Positions 24,842 through 33,652 are shown, numbered from the stretch's first letter. The stretch is DNA of 64,000 nt from Pseudoponticoccus marisrubri (GCF_001482405.1 NZ_LPXO01000014.1:1-64000); one strand, 5' to 3'. Numbers and translations are program-made. The notes: a model not told the origin generated them from the letters alone.

Positions 24842-26244
24842 GCCTGCTCGACGACCTGCGCGGCGCGATTGGCGCGGGACATGTCCTGACCGGCGAGGAT
24901 TGCGCGGCCTGGTCGCGCGACTGGACCGGGCAGTACAGCTGGACGCCGCTTTGCGTCGCGCGCCCGGCAGACACGGGCGAGGTCTCGGCCGTGCTGCGGC
25001 TGGCCCACGCGGCGCGCTGCCCGGTGGTGCCGGTCTCGGGGATGACCGGACTGACTGGAGGCGCCTCGGCCGAGGGGGCGGTGATGCTCTCGCTCGACCG
25101 GATGACGGCGATCCGTGAGATCCGCGCCCCGGCGCGGCTGGCCGTGGTCGAGGCAGGCGTGGTGCTGGAGCAGCTGCACGCGGCGGCGGCCGAGCAGGGT
25201 CTTGCCTTCCCGATGACCTTCGGCGCCAAGGGCTCGGCCCGGATCGGCGGCATGCTGGCCACAAATGCCGGCGGCTCGAACGTCCTGCGCCACGGCAATA
25301 CGCGCGACCTCGTGCTGGGGGTCGAGGCGGTGCTGGCCGACGGCCGCGTGGTGGACCTGATGTCCGAGTTGCACAAGAACAATGCCGGCTACGACCTGCG
25401 GCATCTGCTGATCGGCTCCGAGGGTACGCTGGGCGTGATCACGGCCGCGGTACTGAAACTGGTGCCACGGCCCCGGGCCCATGCCACGGCGATGGTGGCG
25501 ACCGCGACCCTGACGGAGGCGCTGGCGCTGCTGAACCGGTTGCAGGACATGACCGGCGGCGCGGTCGAGGCCTTCGAGTACATGCCGGGCGCCTATATGC
25601 GCCGCTACGCCACGCTGCATCCCGAGGTCCAGCTGCCGCTGGGGCAGGATCACGCCGTCAACCTGCTGGTCGAGCTGGGCGCCACCGCGCCGCGCGATGC
25701 CACGCCGGATGAGACGGGGGCGGTGCCGATCGTGAGCTATCTCGAAGAGGTGCTGGCCGACCTGCTGGAAGAGGGTGCCGTGCAGGACGCGGTCGTGGCG
25801 CAGACGGATGCACAGCGGCGCGCCTTCTGGGCGCTGCGTGAATCCGCGGCCGAGGTGACCCTGTCGCGCAAGCCGGTGCTCCTGAACGACGTGGCCGTGC
25901 CTGTCGACCGGGTGGGCGCGTTTCTCGAACGGGCCGAGGCGGCGATCCGCGCGGTGGATCCCGGGGCCGAGAGCACGGCAGTGTCGCATCTGGGCGATGG
26001 CAATATCCATTTCGGGGTCTGGCCCTCCGAGGCGGGGATCGCCCGCAAGGAGGCGCTGACCGAGGCGGTCGAGGACGTGGTGAGCGAGATGCGCGGCTCC
26101 TTCTCGGCCGAGCACGGGATCGGCCTGTCCAAGCTCGGCAGCATGGCCCGGCGCAAGGATCCCGTGGCGCTCGAGATGATGCGCGCGGTGAAATCCGCCC
26201 TCGACCCGCGCGACATCCTCAACCCGGGCAAGCTGGTGCCGTGA
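24838..26244 (+). CDS. FAD-binding oxidase/D-2-hydroxyacid dehydrogenase (GlcD/D2HGDH-like)
   Basis: A 468-residue flavoprotein of the VAO/GlcD family, oxidising a D-2-hydroxy acid such as D-lactate, D-2-hydroxyglutarate or glycolate. The FAD-binding PCMH domain spans about 30-215, with PVSGMTGLTGGASAEGAV, IGGMLATNAGGSNVLRHGN and LLIGSEGTLGVITAAVLKL. The C-terminal cap has HLGDGNIHFGV (metal-binding histidines) and AEHGIGLSKLGSM. The GTG start overlaps the upstream stop. The array of four palindromes begins 9 bases after the stop. The exact substrate cannot be fixed from sequence. Confidence 0.85.
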   Translation: MSLLDDLRGAIGAGHVLTGEDCAAWSRDWTGQYSWTPLCVARPADTGEVSAVLRLAHAARCPVVPVSGMTGLTGGASAEGAVMLSLDRMTAIREIRAPARLAVVEAGVVLEQLHAAAAEQGLAFPMTFGAKGSARIGGMLATNAGGSNVLRHGNTRDLVLGVEAVLADGRVVDLMSELHKNNAGYDLRHLLIGSEGTLGVITAAVLKLVPRPRAHATAMVATATLTEALALLNRLQDMTGGAVEAFEYMPGAYMRRYATLHPEVQLPLGQDHAVNLLVELGATAPRDATPDETGAVPIVSYLEEVLADLLEEGAVQDAVVAQTDAQRRAFWALRESAAEVTLSRKPVLLNDVAVPVDRVGAFLERAEAAIRAVDPGAESTAVSHLGDGNIHFGVWPSEAGIARKEALTEAVEDVVSEMRGSFSAEHGIGLSKLGSMARRKDPVALEMMRAVKSALDPRDILNPGKLVP

Positions 26245-26253
26245 GCGCGGGGG

Positions 26254-26346
26254 AAGGCCCTTCGAAGGGCCTTCGGGAACGCGATTGCAATCGCGTTTTC
26301 AAAGCGGCTTCAAAGCCGCTTTTTCCAAGCCGCTTCGAAGCGGCTT
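26254..26346. repeat. Tandem array of four perfect palindromes
   Basis: Four palindromes lie head to tail with 3-4 base spacers. P1 26254-26273 AAGGCCCTTCGAAGGGCCTT. P2 26278-26297 AACGCGATTGCAATCGCGTT. P3 26301-26322 has arms AAAGCGGCTT and AAGCCGCTTT around a CA loop and runs into TTTTT. P4 26327-26346 AAGCCGCTTCGAAGCGGCTT. All arms are 10 bases without mismatch, and the repeat period is 23-26 bases. P3 and P4 share the arm AAGCCGCTT, so they can also pair with each other. The array fills the gap between the convergent oxidase and small membrane protein genes. It may act as a bidirectional terminator, a protein-binding array or a mobile palindromic element. Confidence 0.9.
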
Positions 26347-26385
26347 GCGCCCGACCCGCCGCGAGGCGCCCGGACCGACCGGGTC

Positions 26386-26589
26386 TCAGTCCTCGTCATC
26401 CTCCGGCGGGTCGAAGGCGATGAAGAACTGGTGACAGCAATAAAGCCCGATCGCCCCGAAGATCATCGCCCAGAACAGGTTGCCGTGCAGCACTTCCAGC
26501 AGCGCCCAGCCGATGCACAGCGCCACCACCGCCACGCGGCGCCAGAGCGGCTTGAAGATCGCCAGTTGCACGTTGAACGCGGAATTCAT
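26386..26589 (-). CDS. Small integral membrane protein, uncharacterised
   Basis: 67 residues with two likely membrane helices (about 16-35, RRVAVVALCIGWALLEVLHG, and 38-57, LFWAMIFGAIGLYCCHQFFI) and an acidic tail DPPEDDED. A charged FKPLWRR segment precedes the first helix. AAGGGG lies before the ATG. It lies 30 bases downstream of the MarR-type gene in the same direction, so the two are probably co-transcribed. No function can be assigned. Confidence 0.7.
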   Translation of the reverse strand: MNSAFNVQLAIFKPLWRRVAVVALCIGWALLEVLHGNLFWAMIFGAIGLYCCHQFFIAFDPPEDDED

Positions 26590-26619
26590 GCCGGCCCCTT
26601 CTGCCCGTCGCCGCCTTGC

Positions 26620-27090
26620 TCAGATCGTGGGATCGTCCGCCGCCGCCTCGAGCTTGTCCAGTGCGGCCAGGAAGACCTCCAGCTCTTCCGCGGTCAGGCG
26701 GTCGCGCAACTTTTCCTGCCGCGTGCTCATCCGCGGCATCATCCGGTCATAGACCTCGCGCCCCTGCGCGGTCAGGCGCAGGTGGTGGGCGCGGCTGTCA
26801 TCGGTATCGCGGTGCGAGGCGACCAGCCGGGCGCCCACCAGCGTCTTGACGTTGCGGCTGATCAGCCCCTTGTCCATCGCCGCGAGCCGCGACAGATGCG
26901 CGGCGGTGGTGCGCTCGGCGCTGCCGATCAGCGCGATCAGGCGCCACTGGGTCAGCGTGATGCCGACATTCTCGCGCAGGATGCGCGAGGTCTGGGCGTT
27001 CAGCTTGGCCTGCACGCGGGCCATCTTGTAGGTGAGGAAATGGGACAGCGGGGCCGTGCGCAGCGCCTCCAGCGTCGAATCGTTAATCAT
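26620..27090 (-). CDS. MarR-family transcriptional regulator
   Basis: 156 residues from the ATG at 27090. A winged helix-turn-helix of MarR type is clear: GITLTQWRLIALIGSAERTT, then HLSRLAAMDKGLISRNVKTL (recognition helix), and a wing with ASHRDTDDSRAHHLRLTAQG (the family's D-RxxxxxLT motif). The long C-terminal helices provide dimerisation. An in-frame start at 27135 would run through the palindrome and the predicted transcription start, so 27090 is preferred. It probably controls itself and perhaps the small membrane gene downstream. Confidence 0.88.
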   Translation of the reverse strand: MINDSTLEALRTAPLSHFLTYKMARVQAKLNAQTSRILRENVGITLTQWRLIALIGSAERTTAAHLSRLAAMDKGLISRNVKTLVGARLVASHRDTDDSRAHHLRLTAQGREVYDRMMPRMSTRQEKLRDRLTAEELEVFLAALDKLEAAADDPTI

Positions 27091-27116
27091 GTTGTGCCAT
27101 TCATCTATGGGCAAAG

Positions 27117-27166
27117 GCCCCCATTGGGGGCACATGTATCTCTACGCCTGCCAGTTGTCGTGTCAA
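27117..27166 (-). promoter_or_regulatory. Promoter and palindromic operator of the marR-type gene
   Basis: On the minus strand TTGACA (27161-27166) is followed after 16 bases by TAGAGA (27139-27144). The 15-base palindrome GCCCCC-ATT-GGGGGC at 27117-27131 lies just downstream, across the expected start point. This geometry fits autorepression by the MarR-type protein. Confidence 0.5.
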
Positions 27167-27213
27167 CGGGGGGATGCGCCGCGCCGCCCCGTGGCGCGCA
27201 GGACCCATGTGGC

Positions 27214-27245
27214 AAAAGGACCGCGCCTGCGGGGCGCGGTCCTTT
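27214..27245 (-). terminator. Terminator of the protease-cytochrome-OmpA operon
   Basis: Thirteen-base perfect arms (AAAGGACCGCGCC and its complement) with a five-base loop; on the minus strand the stem ends in TTTT. It lies 26 bases after the OmpA-family stop. Confidence 0.9.
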
Positions 27246-27270
27246 GTGTCAGCCTATGAAGGCGGCCGGT

Positions 27271-28080
27271 TCAGTAGAGGCAGAGTTGCTGGGCCGTCTG
27301 CAGGATGGGCCCGGGATGGTCGGGCAGGCGCATGAAGGTCACGCGCCGGTTCTCGGCCGCACGCGGGTTGACCGTGTTCTTCAGCACCTGCTCGCCGAAG
27401 CCCACCGGGTAGAGCTGCACGTTGACATGGCTGCCCTGCAGAAAGCTGGCCACGGTCTGCGCCCGGCGTTGCGACAGGTTGCAGTTATAGGCGTCCGAGC
27501 CCACGGAATCGGTGTGCCCGATCACCGCGTAGGAGGTGCCAGCAAGGGCCGGGTCGCTCAGCGCCGCCACCAGCGTGTTGATGTTCTGCAACTGGTCGCC
27601 GCGCACCCGGTCGCTGTCATAGTCGAACTCGATCGTCAGCGAGATCGAGGGCAGTGCCACCCGCTTGGGCGGCGGCTGGTAGCCCGGCTGCTGGGCCGTG
27701 TGGTCCTGCGTCGGGACACGTGCGGTGGCCGTCTTCTCGGGCGGCGGGGCGGTGTAGTCCGGCGCCACGGCCGGCGGCGCCTTGGTCACCTGCACCGTGC
27801 CCGCGTTCGGGTCGAAGACCAGCGTCTCGTATTCCGGCGCCATGTCGATCACGGCGCTTTCGAACTGGATGTCGCCGCCGCCGCTGTTCGACAGGTCGTT
27901 GCAATTGGCGGCGGTGGCGTTCAGCAGGCAGCGCGCGATCGGGTTGCGCGGCTGCGGCTGCTGCTGCACGAGCGGGAAGGGAGTGTCGTCCTCCCCGGGG
28001 ATGAACATCTCTCCGGTCTGTGCCTGGCCTGCCATGGGCAGGCCGAGGCAGAGAGCGAAGCCGAGCATCAGGGGTCGCAT
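27271..28080 (-). CDS. OmpA-family outer-membrane/peptidoglycan-binding protein
   Basis: 269 residues with signal peptide MRPLMLGFALCLGLPMAGQAQ. The first two thirds are low-complexity and proline-rich (KTATARVPTQDHTAQQPGYQ). The C-terminal OmpA-like domain (about 155-260) holds IEFDYDSDRVRGDQLQ, IGHTDSVGSDAYNCNLSQRR and NPRAAENRRVTF, which bind peptidoglycan. There is no OmpA beta-barrel, so it is probably a periplasmic or lipid-free wall-bound protein. The ATG at 28080 has GAGGAG nine bases upstream; the ATG at 28089 directly abuts that site. It is the last gene of the protease-cytochrome operon. Confidence 0.85.
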   Translation of the reverse strand: MRPLMLGFALCLGLPMAGQAQTGEMFIPGEDDTPFPLVQQQPQPRNPIARCLLNATAANCNDLSNSGGGDIQFESAVIDMAPEYETLVFDPNAGTVQVTKAPPAVAPDYTAPPPEKTATARVPTQDHTAQQPGYQPPPKRVALPSISLTIEFDYDSDRVRGDQLQNINTLVAALSDPALAGTSYAVIGHTDSVGSDAYNCNLSQRRAQTVASFLQGSHVNVQLYPVGFGEQVLKNTVNPRAAENRRVTFMRLPDHPGPILQTAQQLCLY

Positions 28081-28093
28081 CGCTCTCATCTCC

Positions 28094-30514
28094 TCAGTGC
28101 TCCGAGACCGGGACCGAGATCTGCGCCTTGATCACGTCGGGGTTGTGATCGCTCAGGGCGCGGTAGTCCACGTCCGGCGCCGAGGCCTTCTTGTGGTCCG
28201 GCCCCTCGTCGTCGAGGCTCAGGATCAGGGTCTCGTTCACCACGGTCGAGTACTGGTCACGGCTGATCGGCTTGTGGCCGGCCGCGCAGGAGACCTTGGT
28301 CGTGTCCCGCGTCGCGGCGCTGATCGCCTTGTCACCGCCGTTGCAGATGGCCAGGATCGTCTCCAGCCCCGGTTCGGAGGTGCGCAGCGCGCCCCGCGGC
28401 GGGAAGACATACTGCTCGCCGCCCTTGATCACGATGTCCTCGAGACCGGGGAAGGGGTAGAGCACGCAGCTGTCATGGTCGTCGTCGATCGAGATCAGCG
28501 TCAACCGGCAGTCGTGGCGCGGCTCGATGATGATCTTCAGCTCTTCGCCGACCTTGTAGGTGGGCTGGTCGGTATAGACGGTCAGGTGGCTCTGCGCCGG
28601 CACCGAGTGCTGCACCGGGTCATAGGCGGGCGCGTCCTTCTTGCTGGCGACCACGTCGTCATAGCTGGTGTCGACATGCGGCTTCTTGGCCGGCGGCGCG
28701 GTATGGCCGGCGGGCTTGGGCTCGGGCGCGTAGTCGGTGCCGTCCACCACCTTCTTGACCGAGGCGGGCAGGTGGGCGACCGGCTTGAACTCGGTCTTCA
28801 GCGGCGCATAGTCGGTCAGCCGTTCCAGCAAGACAGGGTAGGCCGCGTTCCACTCGTCCCGCGCGATGGGCGAGACATGCAGGCGGTTGAGCAGCCCGGC
28901 CATGTCGGTGCCGGCAAAGCCCATGCGGCTGGTCAGGTCCTCCTCGGTCAGGCCCAGCTCGTTGGCGGCCTGCGCGAAATCGAGGAAGTAGTCCACGTGG
29001 TAGACGAACAGCCCGCGCACGGGCTCCAGCCCGGCGGCCTTGGTGTCGGGGTCGATGCCCGACAGGGTCAGCGTCTCGAGGAAGGCGTCCATGTCCTCCT
29101 GGAAGACTTCGTTCACCGCGTCCTGTCCCGGGTAGATCGCGTCGATGGTCTGGCGCGCATGGGCCGGCAGGGCGAGGTTGTTCAGCGCCACTTCGCGGAC
29201 GGTGTCGTCGTTGAAGCGGATGCCCTTGGAGTGGCACGAGATGCACGAGATGCCGTTGACCACCTCGCCGGTGCCGTCGGGATAGTCGGTGTCGCGCACG
29301 ATCTGGGTCGGGCCGACATCCAGCCGCTCGCCATCGGCGGTGTTGAGGTAATAGGCGTGGAAGCCGTTGGGCAGGGTGAAGATCGACTCGCCCCCGTCAT
29401 GTTCGAAGGCCAGCTCGGGGCCATAGACGAAATCCGGGCCCAGCGGGTACTCGAAGAAGCTCTGACGCCCCTTCGAGCCGGCGAAGTCGTAGGAGGTCCA
29501 GAAGAAGCCGGTGCCCATCGGATGCCGTTCGATCAGGCGGTTATGCGTCGACACGCCCGAATCCTGGAAGCCGGCGCGGATCACCTGCTCGTTCAGGATG
29601 TTCTTCTTCATGTCGATGCCGAGCATGTTCTCCAGCCCGGCCACCGTCTCGGGCAGGCCCAGCATGTCGTAGTAGAGCGGCGAGACCGAGGCCGTGGCCG
29701 TGAACCAGTCGGCCCGGATCACCGGCACCTTGGTGTCGGTCAGGTGCTGGATCTGGCTCAGGTAGGGGTCGGTCTTGCTTTGCATCGCATAGGGGTAACG
29801 GGCCTCCAGCAGGTGCCAGGTCTCCTTTTCCCAATGCAGGTCGGGCAGGAAGATGCGGAACAGCGTGCCATGCTCGTCGATCTTCTCGAAGGTGTAGATC
29901 TCGGGGTTCCAGCTCAGCGCGTTCAGCAGCTTGACCGTGGCGGCGAGGTAGGCCTGGTAGTTCTCCTCGCTGACATCGCCGTCATTCCACATCGGCCGCA
30001 TCGACAGGTAGCGGATACGGTCGCGGCGCTGCGTGGGCTGCGCCTGGATGTCGGCATGCACCATCTCGTACATCTTCTCGAGCGTGATGAACTCGCGCGG
30101 CTCGGGCGCGGTCTCGCCCAGGGCGACGATCCATTCCTCGAGCTTGGCGAGATCCTCGGCACTGGGCGCGCAATCGGGCGTCCAGCAATCGTCGGGCATG
30201 GGGGGCGAGCCGCCGGTGATCACCTGGTAGAGCTTGGATTTCGAGGGCTCGCCCGAGGCGACCAGCTTGGGGTCCTGCGACAGGCGGCGGATGTCCAGCA
30301 CGTGGCCGAACCCGTCCTTGGCCTTGGTCAGACCGTCCTCCAGCGCACCGTCCTGGTGGCAGCCGGCGCAATACTTGCCCAGCACCTCGTAGGCGGCGGC
30401 CTCGGCCTCGGTCGCGTCGTCCGGCAGCGGCATCGCGTCGCTGGCCAGGGCCGGGGCGGCGGCCATCCCGGCCACTGCGACCACCACGGCCTTGATCACA
30501 TCACTTGCTTGCAT
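28094..30514 (-). CDS. Di-haem cytochrome fused to a DUF4384 domain
   Basis: An 806-residue exported protein (signal peptide about 1-25). An N-terminal cytochrome-c-like domain has haem motif CAGCH at 49-53 and a likely axial methionine in GGSPPMPDD (about 101-109). A second haem motif, CISCH, is at 424-428 within a large uncharacterised middle region. A Pro/Lys-rich linker (about 596-640) leads to a DUF4384-like domain at about 640-765 (LTVYTDQPTYKVGEELKIII and CVLYPFPGLED). No single known enzyme has this layout in my memory. It lies between the trypsin-like protease (31 bases upstream) and the OmpA gene (13 bases downstream). GGAG precedes the ATG. Role unknown; a redox-linked envelope function is inference. 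Confidence 0.75.
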   Translation of the reverse strand: MQASDVIKAVVVAVAGMAAAPALASDAMPLPDDATEAEAAAYEVLGKYCAGCHQDGALEDGLTKAKDGFGHVLDIRRLSQDPKLVASGEPSKSKLYQVITGGSPPMPDDCWTPDCAPSAEDLAKLEEWIVALGETAPEPREFITLEKMYEMVHADIQAQPTQRRDRIRYLSMRPMWNDGDVSEENYQAYLAATVKLLNALSWNPEIYTFEKIDEHGTLFRIFLPDLHWEKETWHLLEARYPYAMQSKTDPYLSQIQHLTDTKVPVIRADWFTATASVSPLYYDMLGLPETVAGLENMLGIDMKKNILNEQVIRAGFQDSGVSTHNRLIERHPMGTGFFWTSYDFAGSKGRQSFFEYPLGPDFVYGPELAFEHDGGESIFTLPNGFHAYYLNTADGERLDVGPTQIVRDTDYPDGTGEVVNGISCISCHSKGIRFNDDTVREVALNNLALPAHARQTIDAIYPGQDAVNEVFQEDMDAFLETLTLSGIDPDTKAAGLEPVRGLFVYHVDYFLDFAQAANELGLTEEDLTSRMGFAGTDMAGLLNRLHVSPIARDEWNAAYPVLLERLTDYAPLKTEFKPVAHLPASVKKVVDGTDYAPEPKPAGHTAPPAKKPHVDTSYDDVVASKKDAPAYDPVQHSVPAQSHLTVYTDQPTYKVGEELKIIIEPRHDCRLTLISIDDDHDSCVLYPFPGLEDIVIKGGEQYVFPPRGALRTSEPGLETILAICNGGDKAISAATRDTTKVSCAAGHKPISRDQYSTVVNETLILSLDDEGPDHKKASAPDVDYRALSDHNPDVIKAQISVPVSEH

Positions 30515-30545
30515 AACGCGGGTCTCCTTGAAAATGCGGTTCGGT

Positions 30546-32786
30546 TCAGTTGCACCGGATGGAAAGATACTTTTTCGAAGCCCACCCCGTCACGCCGCCG
30601 GTTCCGCGATACGGGGTCTGACACTGGCCCGAGAGACACTGGACACGGGCCCAATTGCCTTTCTGTGCGAGCACCTGGACCTGATCGCCGAGATACAGCT
30701 CCGAGATCACCCGCGCACGCGTGCTATTGTCGGAGCGAACGTTCAGGAAGCCTAGTCCGGAATTCCTGCTGTGGGTGCTGTAGGGTTGCAGGTTGACGAC
30801 ACGGGCCCGGCACTGGGTGACGCGCGGCTTGGTGCGCGTCAGCAGCGGCGTGTAGACCCAGCCGGTCCGCCCGTCGGGCATGCGGATGTTCGACCACTTG
30901 TCCTGCTGGGCAAAGACCGTGACCTGGGTGCCGGGGCGCAGCTCGGTGAAGTCGTGATAGCTGGTCGAGGGGCCGGTGCGCACGTTCAGCCCGCCCGAGT
31001 TGTTGTTGTCCACGTACATCACCCGGTTCACCGGGCTGGGCGAGGGGGCGGGCGCGCCGCCGTTCCACAGCACCTCGGCCACGAAGCGCCGGCCCGTCGA
31101 GCAGTAACTGTCGCCGGGGATGGCATTGCGCGATTTCAGCTGCGCCAGCCGCGCATCGGCGCCGCTGCGCGAGACGGTTTCCAGCACGATGCCGTAATAG
31201 CCGTTATCCGACTGGAACATGCGCACGCCGCTGCGTCCGCGCAGCCATTGCGAGATGAAGCCCGTGGCCTCGGCGATCGAGGTGCGCGAGGCCGCCACGA
31301 TGTAGCAGCGGTTCGAGCCCAGCGTGTAGTTGCCCTTGACCACCCGCACGCCGCCATTGCCCGGCGAAGGGGCGGGGGCCGGCGGGTTCTGCAGGTAGGC
31401 GATCCGGTCGATCACCGCCTGCGCGATGCACGAGCCGTTCGCGCCGCAGGAATTGCGGGTCTTCAGCCAGCTGCCCTGCTCGGAGGCGCTGACATGCGAC
31501 TGGGCGTTGTAGGTGCTCTCCATCTGCGCATCCAGCCCGGCCAGGTATTGGCTGTTGCAGATCGTGCGCTCGGTCGTGTTCAGGTTGGACGACCGGCACC
31601 ACGGCCGCAGGTAGGTCTGTTCGATCTTGGGCGGCGTGGGGTCGATGGTCTGGCCCGGGTCGATCGGCGTGCTGTCGATGGGCGGCGGCGCGGTGGCCGC
31701 GTCCTCTTCGGTGCAGTTCGCGGCAAGATAGCCCTTGGCCACGATGGACAGCGGGTGCGTGTCGCACTGCTCGATATAGACGTCATAGGCAAAGCACTGG
31801 TCGTAGGCCTTGGCCTCCTGGTAGAGCGCGTTGCACAGCGCGTCGGCGGTCTGGTCGACCGGCGGCGCCTCGGGCGTGCCGGTGTCGACCGTCGGCGTGC
31901 CATCGGAAGGGTCCACCGGGGCGGGATCCACCGGCGCGGGCTGCTCCGGCGCGGGCGTGGTCAGCGCCGCCTTAAGTACCTCGGACTGCGACAGGATTTC
32001 GGCCATGGGGATGGCGAAATTCACCGCGTCGCGCTTGGAGCCGGCATGGTGCAGCCCCACCACCATCTGCAGAGAGGCGTCGATCACCGGCGAGCCGGAA
32101 TTGCCCGGCAGCGTGTCGCAGGTGTGCAGCAGGCGGCGGTCGGACAGGGCGGGGCGGTTGGCGCGGCATTGCTCGCGGCTGATGCGCTGCGCCTCGCCCA
32201 TCGGGTGGCCGATCACCCAGTAGGGATCGCCGTCTGCCGGCATCTTGGCGGCCAGCTGCAGCGCGCCGAACTGGCGCGACGGGTTGCCGATCACCTTGAG
32301 CACCGAGTAGTCGAGATCCTCCGAGGTCTCGACCGGGTGGGCGATGACGGTGTATTTCTCGGTGCCTTCCTCGACGCCGGGCTGAGTGTAGCCGGCCACG
32401 AACATCACGCTGTCGATCCGCGTCGCCTTGGCGCGGGGGTTCTTCAGGATGCCCGGCACGCAGTGGTGATTGGTCAGGATGTGGTTCTCGTCCACGATGA
32501 AGGCGGTGCAGGGAAACACGCCCTTGTCGGTCAGCACGTCCAGCCGGCCCACAGACAGGCCCATCTTGGCGAACACGCTCTCGGACGAGTAGTTCACGAT
32601 GTGTTCGTTGTTGTAATCGTCGATCGTCACTTCCAGCTCGTCCCAGCTTGCGCCGGCGGACTGGGTGGTGCTGAGCACGACGCTGCCATAGCTTTGCGCG
32701 TCGAACCCGATCAGATCCTGCGCGGCCGCCGGTCCGGGCTGGCCGAGCAGGGCTATGAATATTGCCAATGCCGCGAGGGGTCGCAC
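30546..32786 (-). CDS. Exported trypsin-like serine protease with LprI-like and SH3 domains
   Basis: 746 residues from GTG at 32786, which has GGAGG eight bases upstream; the longer TTG frame start overlaps that site. Signal peptide about 1-22. The chymotrypsin-fold domain has a full triad: H108 in TNHHCV, D159 in LDYSVLK, S230 in GNSGSPV. A Pro/Asp-rich linker (about 280-320) and a cysteine-rich region follow, then an LprI-like lysozyme-inhibitor segment (YLAGLDAQMESTYNAQ, about 425), a SPOR-like segment (about 505-585) and two SH3b domains at the end (GLNVRTGPSTSY; FLNVRSDNSTRARV). First gene of an operon with the di-haem cytochrome and OmpA proteins. It is probably periplasmic and wall-associated. 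Confidence 0.85.
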   Translation of the reverse strand: MRPLAALAIFIALLGQPGPAAAQDLIGFDAQSYGSVVLSTTQSAGASWDELEVTIDDYNNEHIVNYSSESVFAKMGLSVGRLDVLTDKGVFPCTAFIVDENHILTNHHCVPGILKNPRAKATRIDSVMFVAGYTQPGVEEGTEKYTVIAHPVETSEDLDYSVLKVIGNPSRQFGALQLAAKMPADGDPYWVIGHPMGEAQRISREQCRANRPALSDRRLLHTCDTLPGNSGSPVIDASLQMVVGLHHAGSKRDAVNFAIPMAEILSQSEVLKAALTTPAPEQPAPVDPAPVDPSDGTPTVDTGTPEAPPVDQTADALCNALYQEAKAYDQCFAYDVYIEQCDTHPLSIVAKGYLAANCTEEDAATAPPPIDSTPIDPGQTIDPTPPKIEQTYLRPWCRSSNLNTTERTICNSQYLAGLDAQMESTYNAQSHVSASEQGSWLKTRNSCGANGSCIAQAVIDRIAYLQNPPAPAPSPGNGGVRVVKGNYTLGSNRCYIVAASRTSIAEATGFISQWLRGRSGVRMFQSDNGYYGIVLETVSRSGADARLAQLKSRNAIPGDSYCSTGRRFVAEVLWNGGAPAPSPSPVNRVMYVDNNNSGGLNVRTGPSTSYHDFTELRPGTQVTVFAQQDKWSNIRMPDGRTGWVYTPLLTRTKPRVTQCRARVVNLQPYSTHSRNSGLGFLNVRSDNSTRARVISELYLGDQVQVLAQKGNWARVQCLSGQCQTPYRGTGGVTGWASKKYLSIRCN

Positions 32787-32923
32787 TGTGGATTCCTCCA
32801 AAAGGTCTTTTTCCGCAAGATATTTTCATGATCCGCCACGCCACCCGTTCGAGTCAACGCGGGAAAACCGGACCCGTGCATATGACGCGGGCCGGGGGAC
32901 GATCCTTGGCGGGGGGCGGGACT

Positions 32924-33652
32924 TTACAGGACGCGCGACAGGAAGGCCCGCGTGCGGGGCTCTTGCGGGGTCTCGAAGATCCGCGCGGGCGGGCCGGATT
33001 CGAGGATCCGGCCGCGGTCGAGGAAACAGACCGTGTCGGCCAGCTCGCGCGCGAAGCCCATCTCGTGGGTGGCCAGCACCATGGTCATGCCCTCGGCGCG
33101 CAGCTGGCGCAGCACGTCCAGCACCTCGCCCACCAGCTCGGGGTCGAGCGCCGAGGTGATCTCGTCGAAGAGCATGATCTCCGGCGCCATGGCCAGGGCG
33201 CGGATGATCGCCACGCGCTGCTGCTGCCCGCCCGAGAGCTGGTCGGGATAATGCTCCATCCGGTCGGCCAGCCCGAAACGCGCAAAAAGCGCGGCCACCC
33301 GGTCGGACAGCGCCGCGCCGGACTGGCCGCGCACGCGGCGCGGGGCCAGCTCCACATTGGCGCGCGCGGTCATGTGCGGGAACAGGTTGTAGCTCTGGAA
33401 CACCATGCCGATCCGGGTGCGCACCGGCTGCGGATCGCGCCCGGGCTCGGAGATGTCGGTCCCGTCCAGCAGGATTGCCCCGTCATCGATGGGCTCCAGC
33501 AGGTTCATGCAGCGCAAGAGCGTCGACTTCCCCGAGCCCGAGGCCCCGATCAGGCAGACCATCTGCCCGGCCGAGACGGTCAGGTCAATGCCGTCCAGCA
33601 CCACGTTGTCGCCGAAAGCCTTGCGCACCCCTGTCAGCTGCAGCATCGCCAT
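32924..33652 (-). CDS. Polar amino-acid-type ABC transporter ATP-binding protein
   Basis: 242 residues, GlnQ/HisP class. Walker [15 protein letters not shown]-loop [13 protein letters not shown], signature [12 protein letters not shown], Walker [13 protein letters not shown] and the switch histidine in LATHEMGF. The called start ATG at 33652 overlaps the permease stop (TGATG); GTG at 33655 and ATG at 33646 are possible. It powers the importer formed with the adjacent permease and binding protein. The 137-base gap beyond its stop separates it from the protease operon. Confidence 0.92.
   Translation of the reverse strand: MAMLQLTGVRKAFGDNVVLDGIDLTVSAGQMVCLIGASGSGKSTLLRCMNLLEPIDDGAILLDGTDISEPGRDPQPVRTRIGMVFQSYNLFPHMTARANVELAPRRVRGQSGAALSDRVAALFARFGLADRMEHYPDQLSGGQQQRVAIIRALAMAPEIMLFDEITSALDPELVGEVLDVLRQLRAEGMTMVLATHEMGFARELADTVCFLDRGRILESGPPARIFETPQEPRTRAFLSRVL

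Noticed and set aside
30546-32831. Large + strand open frames antisense to the protease operon
   Set aside because: Shadow frames rich in Arg/His/Gly; the minus-strand proteins have signal peptides, catalytic motifs and ribosome-binding sites.
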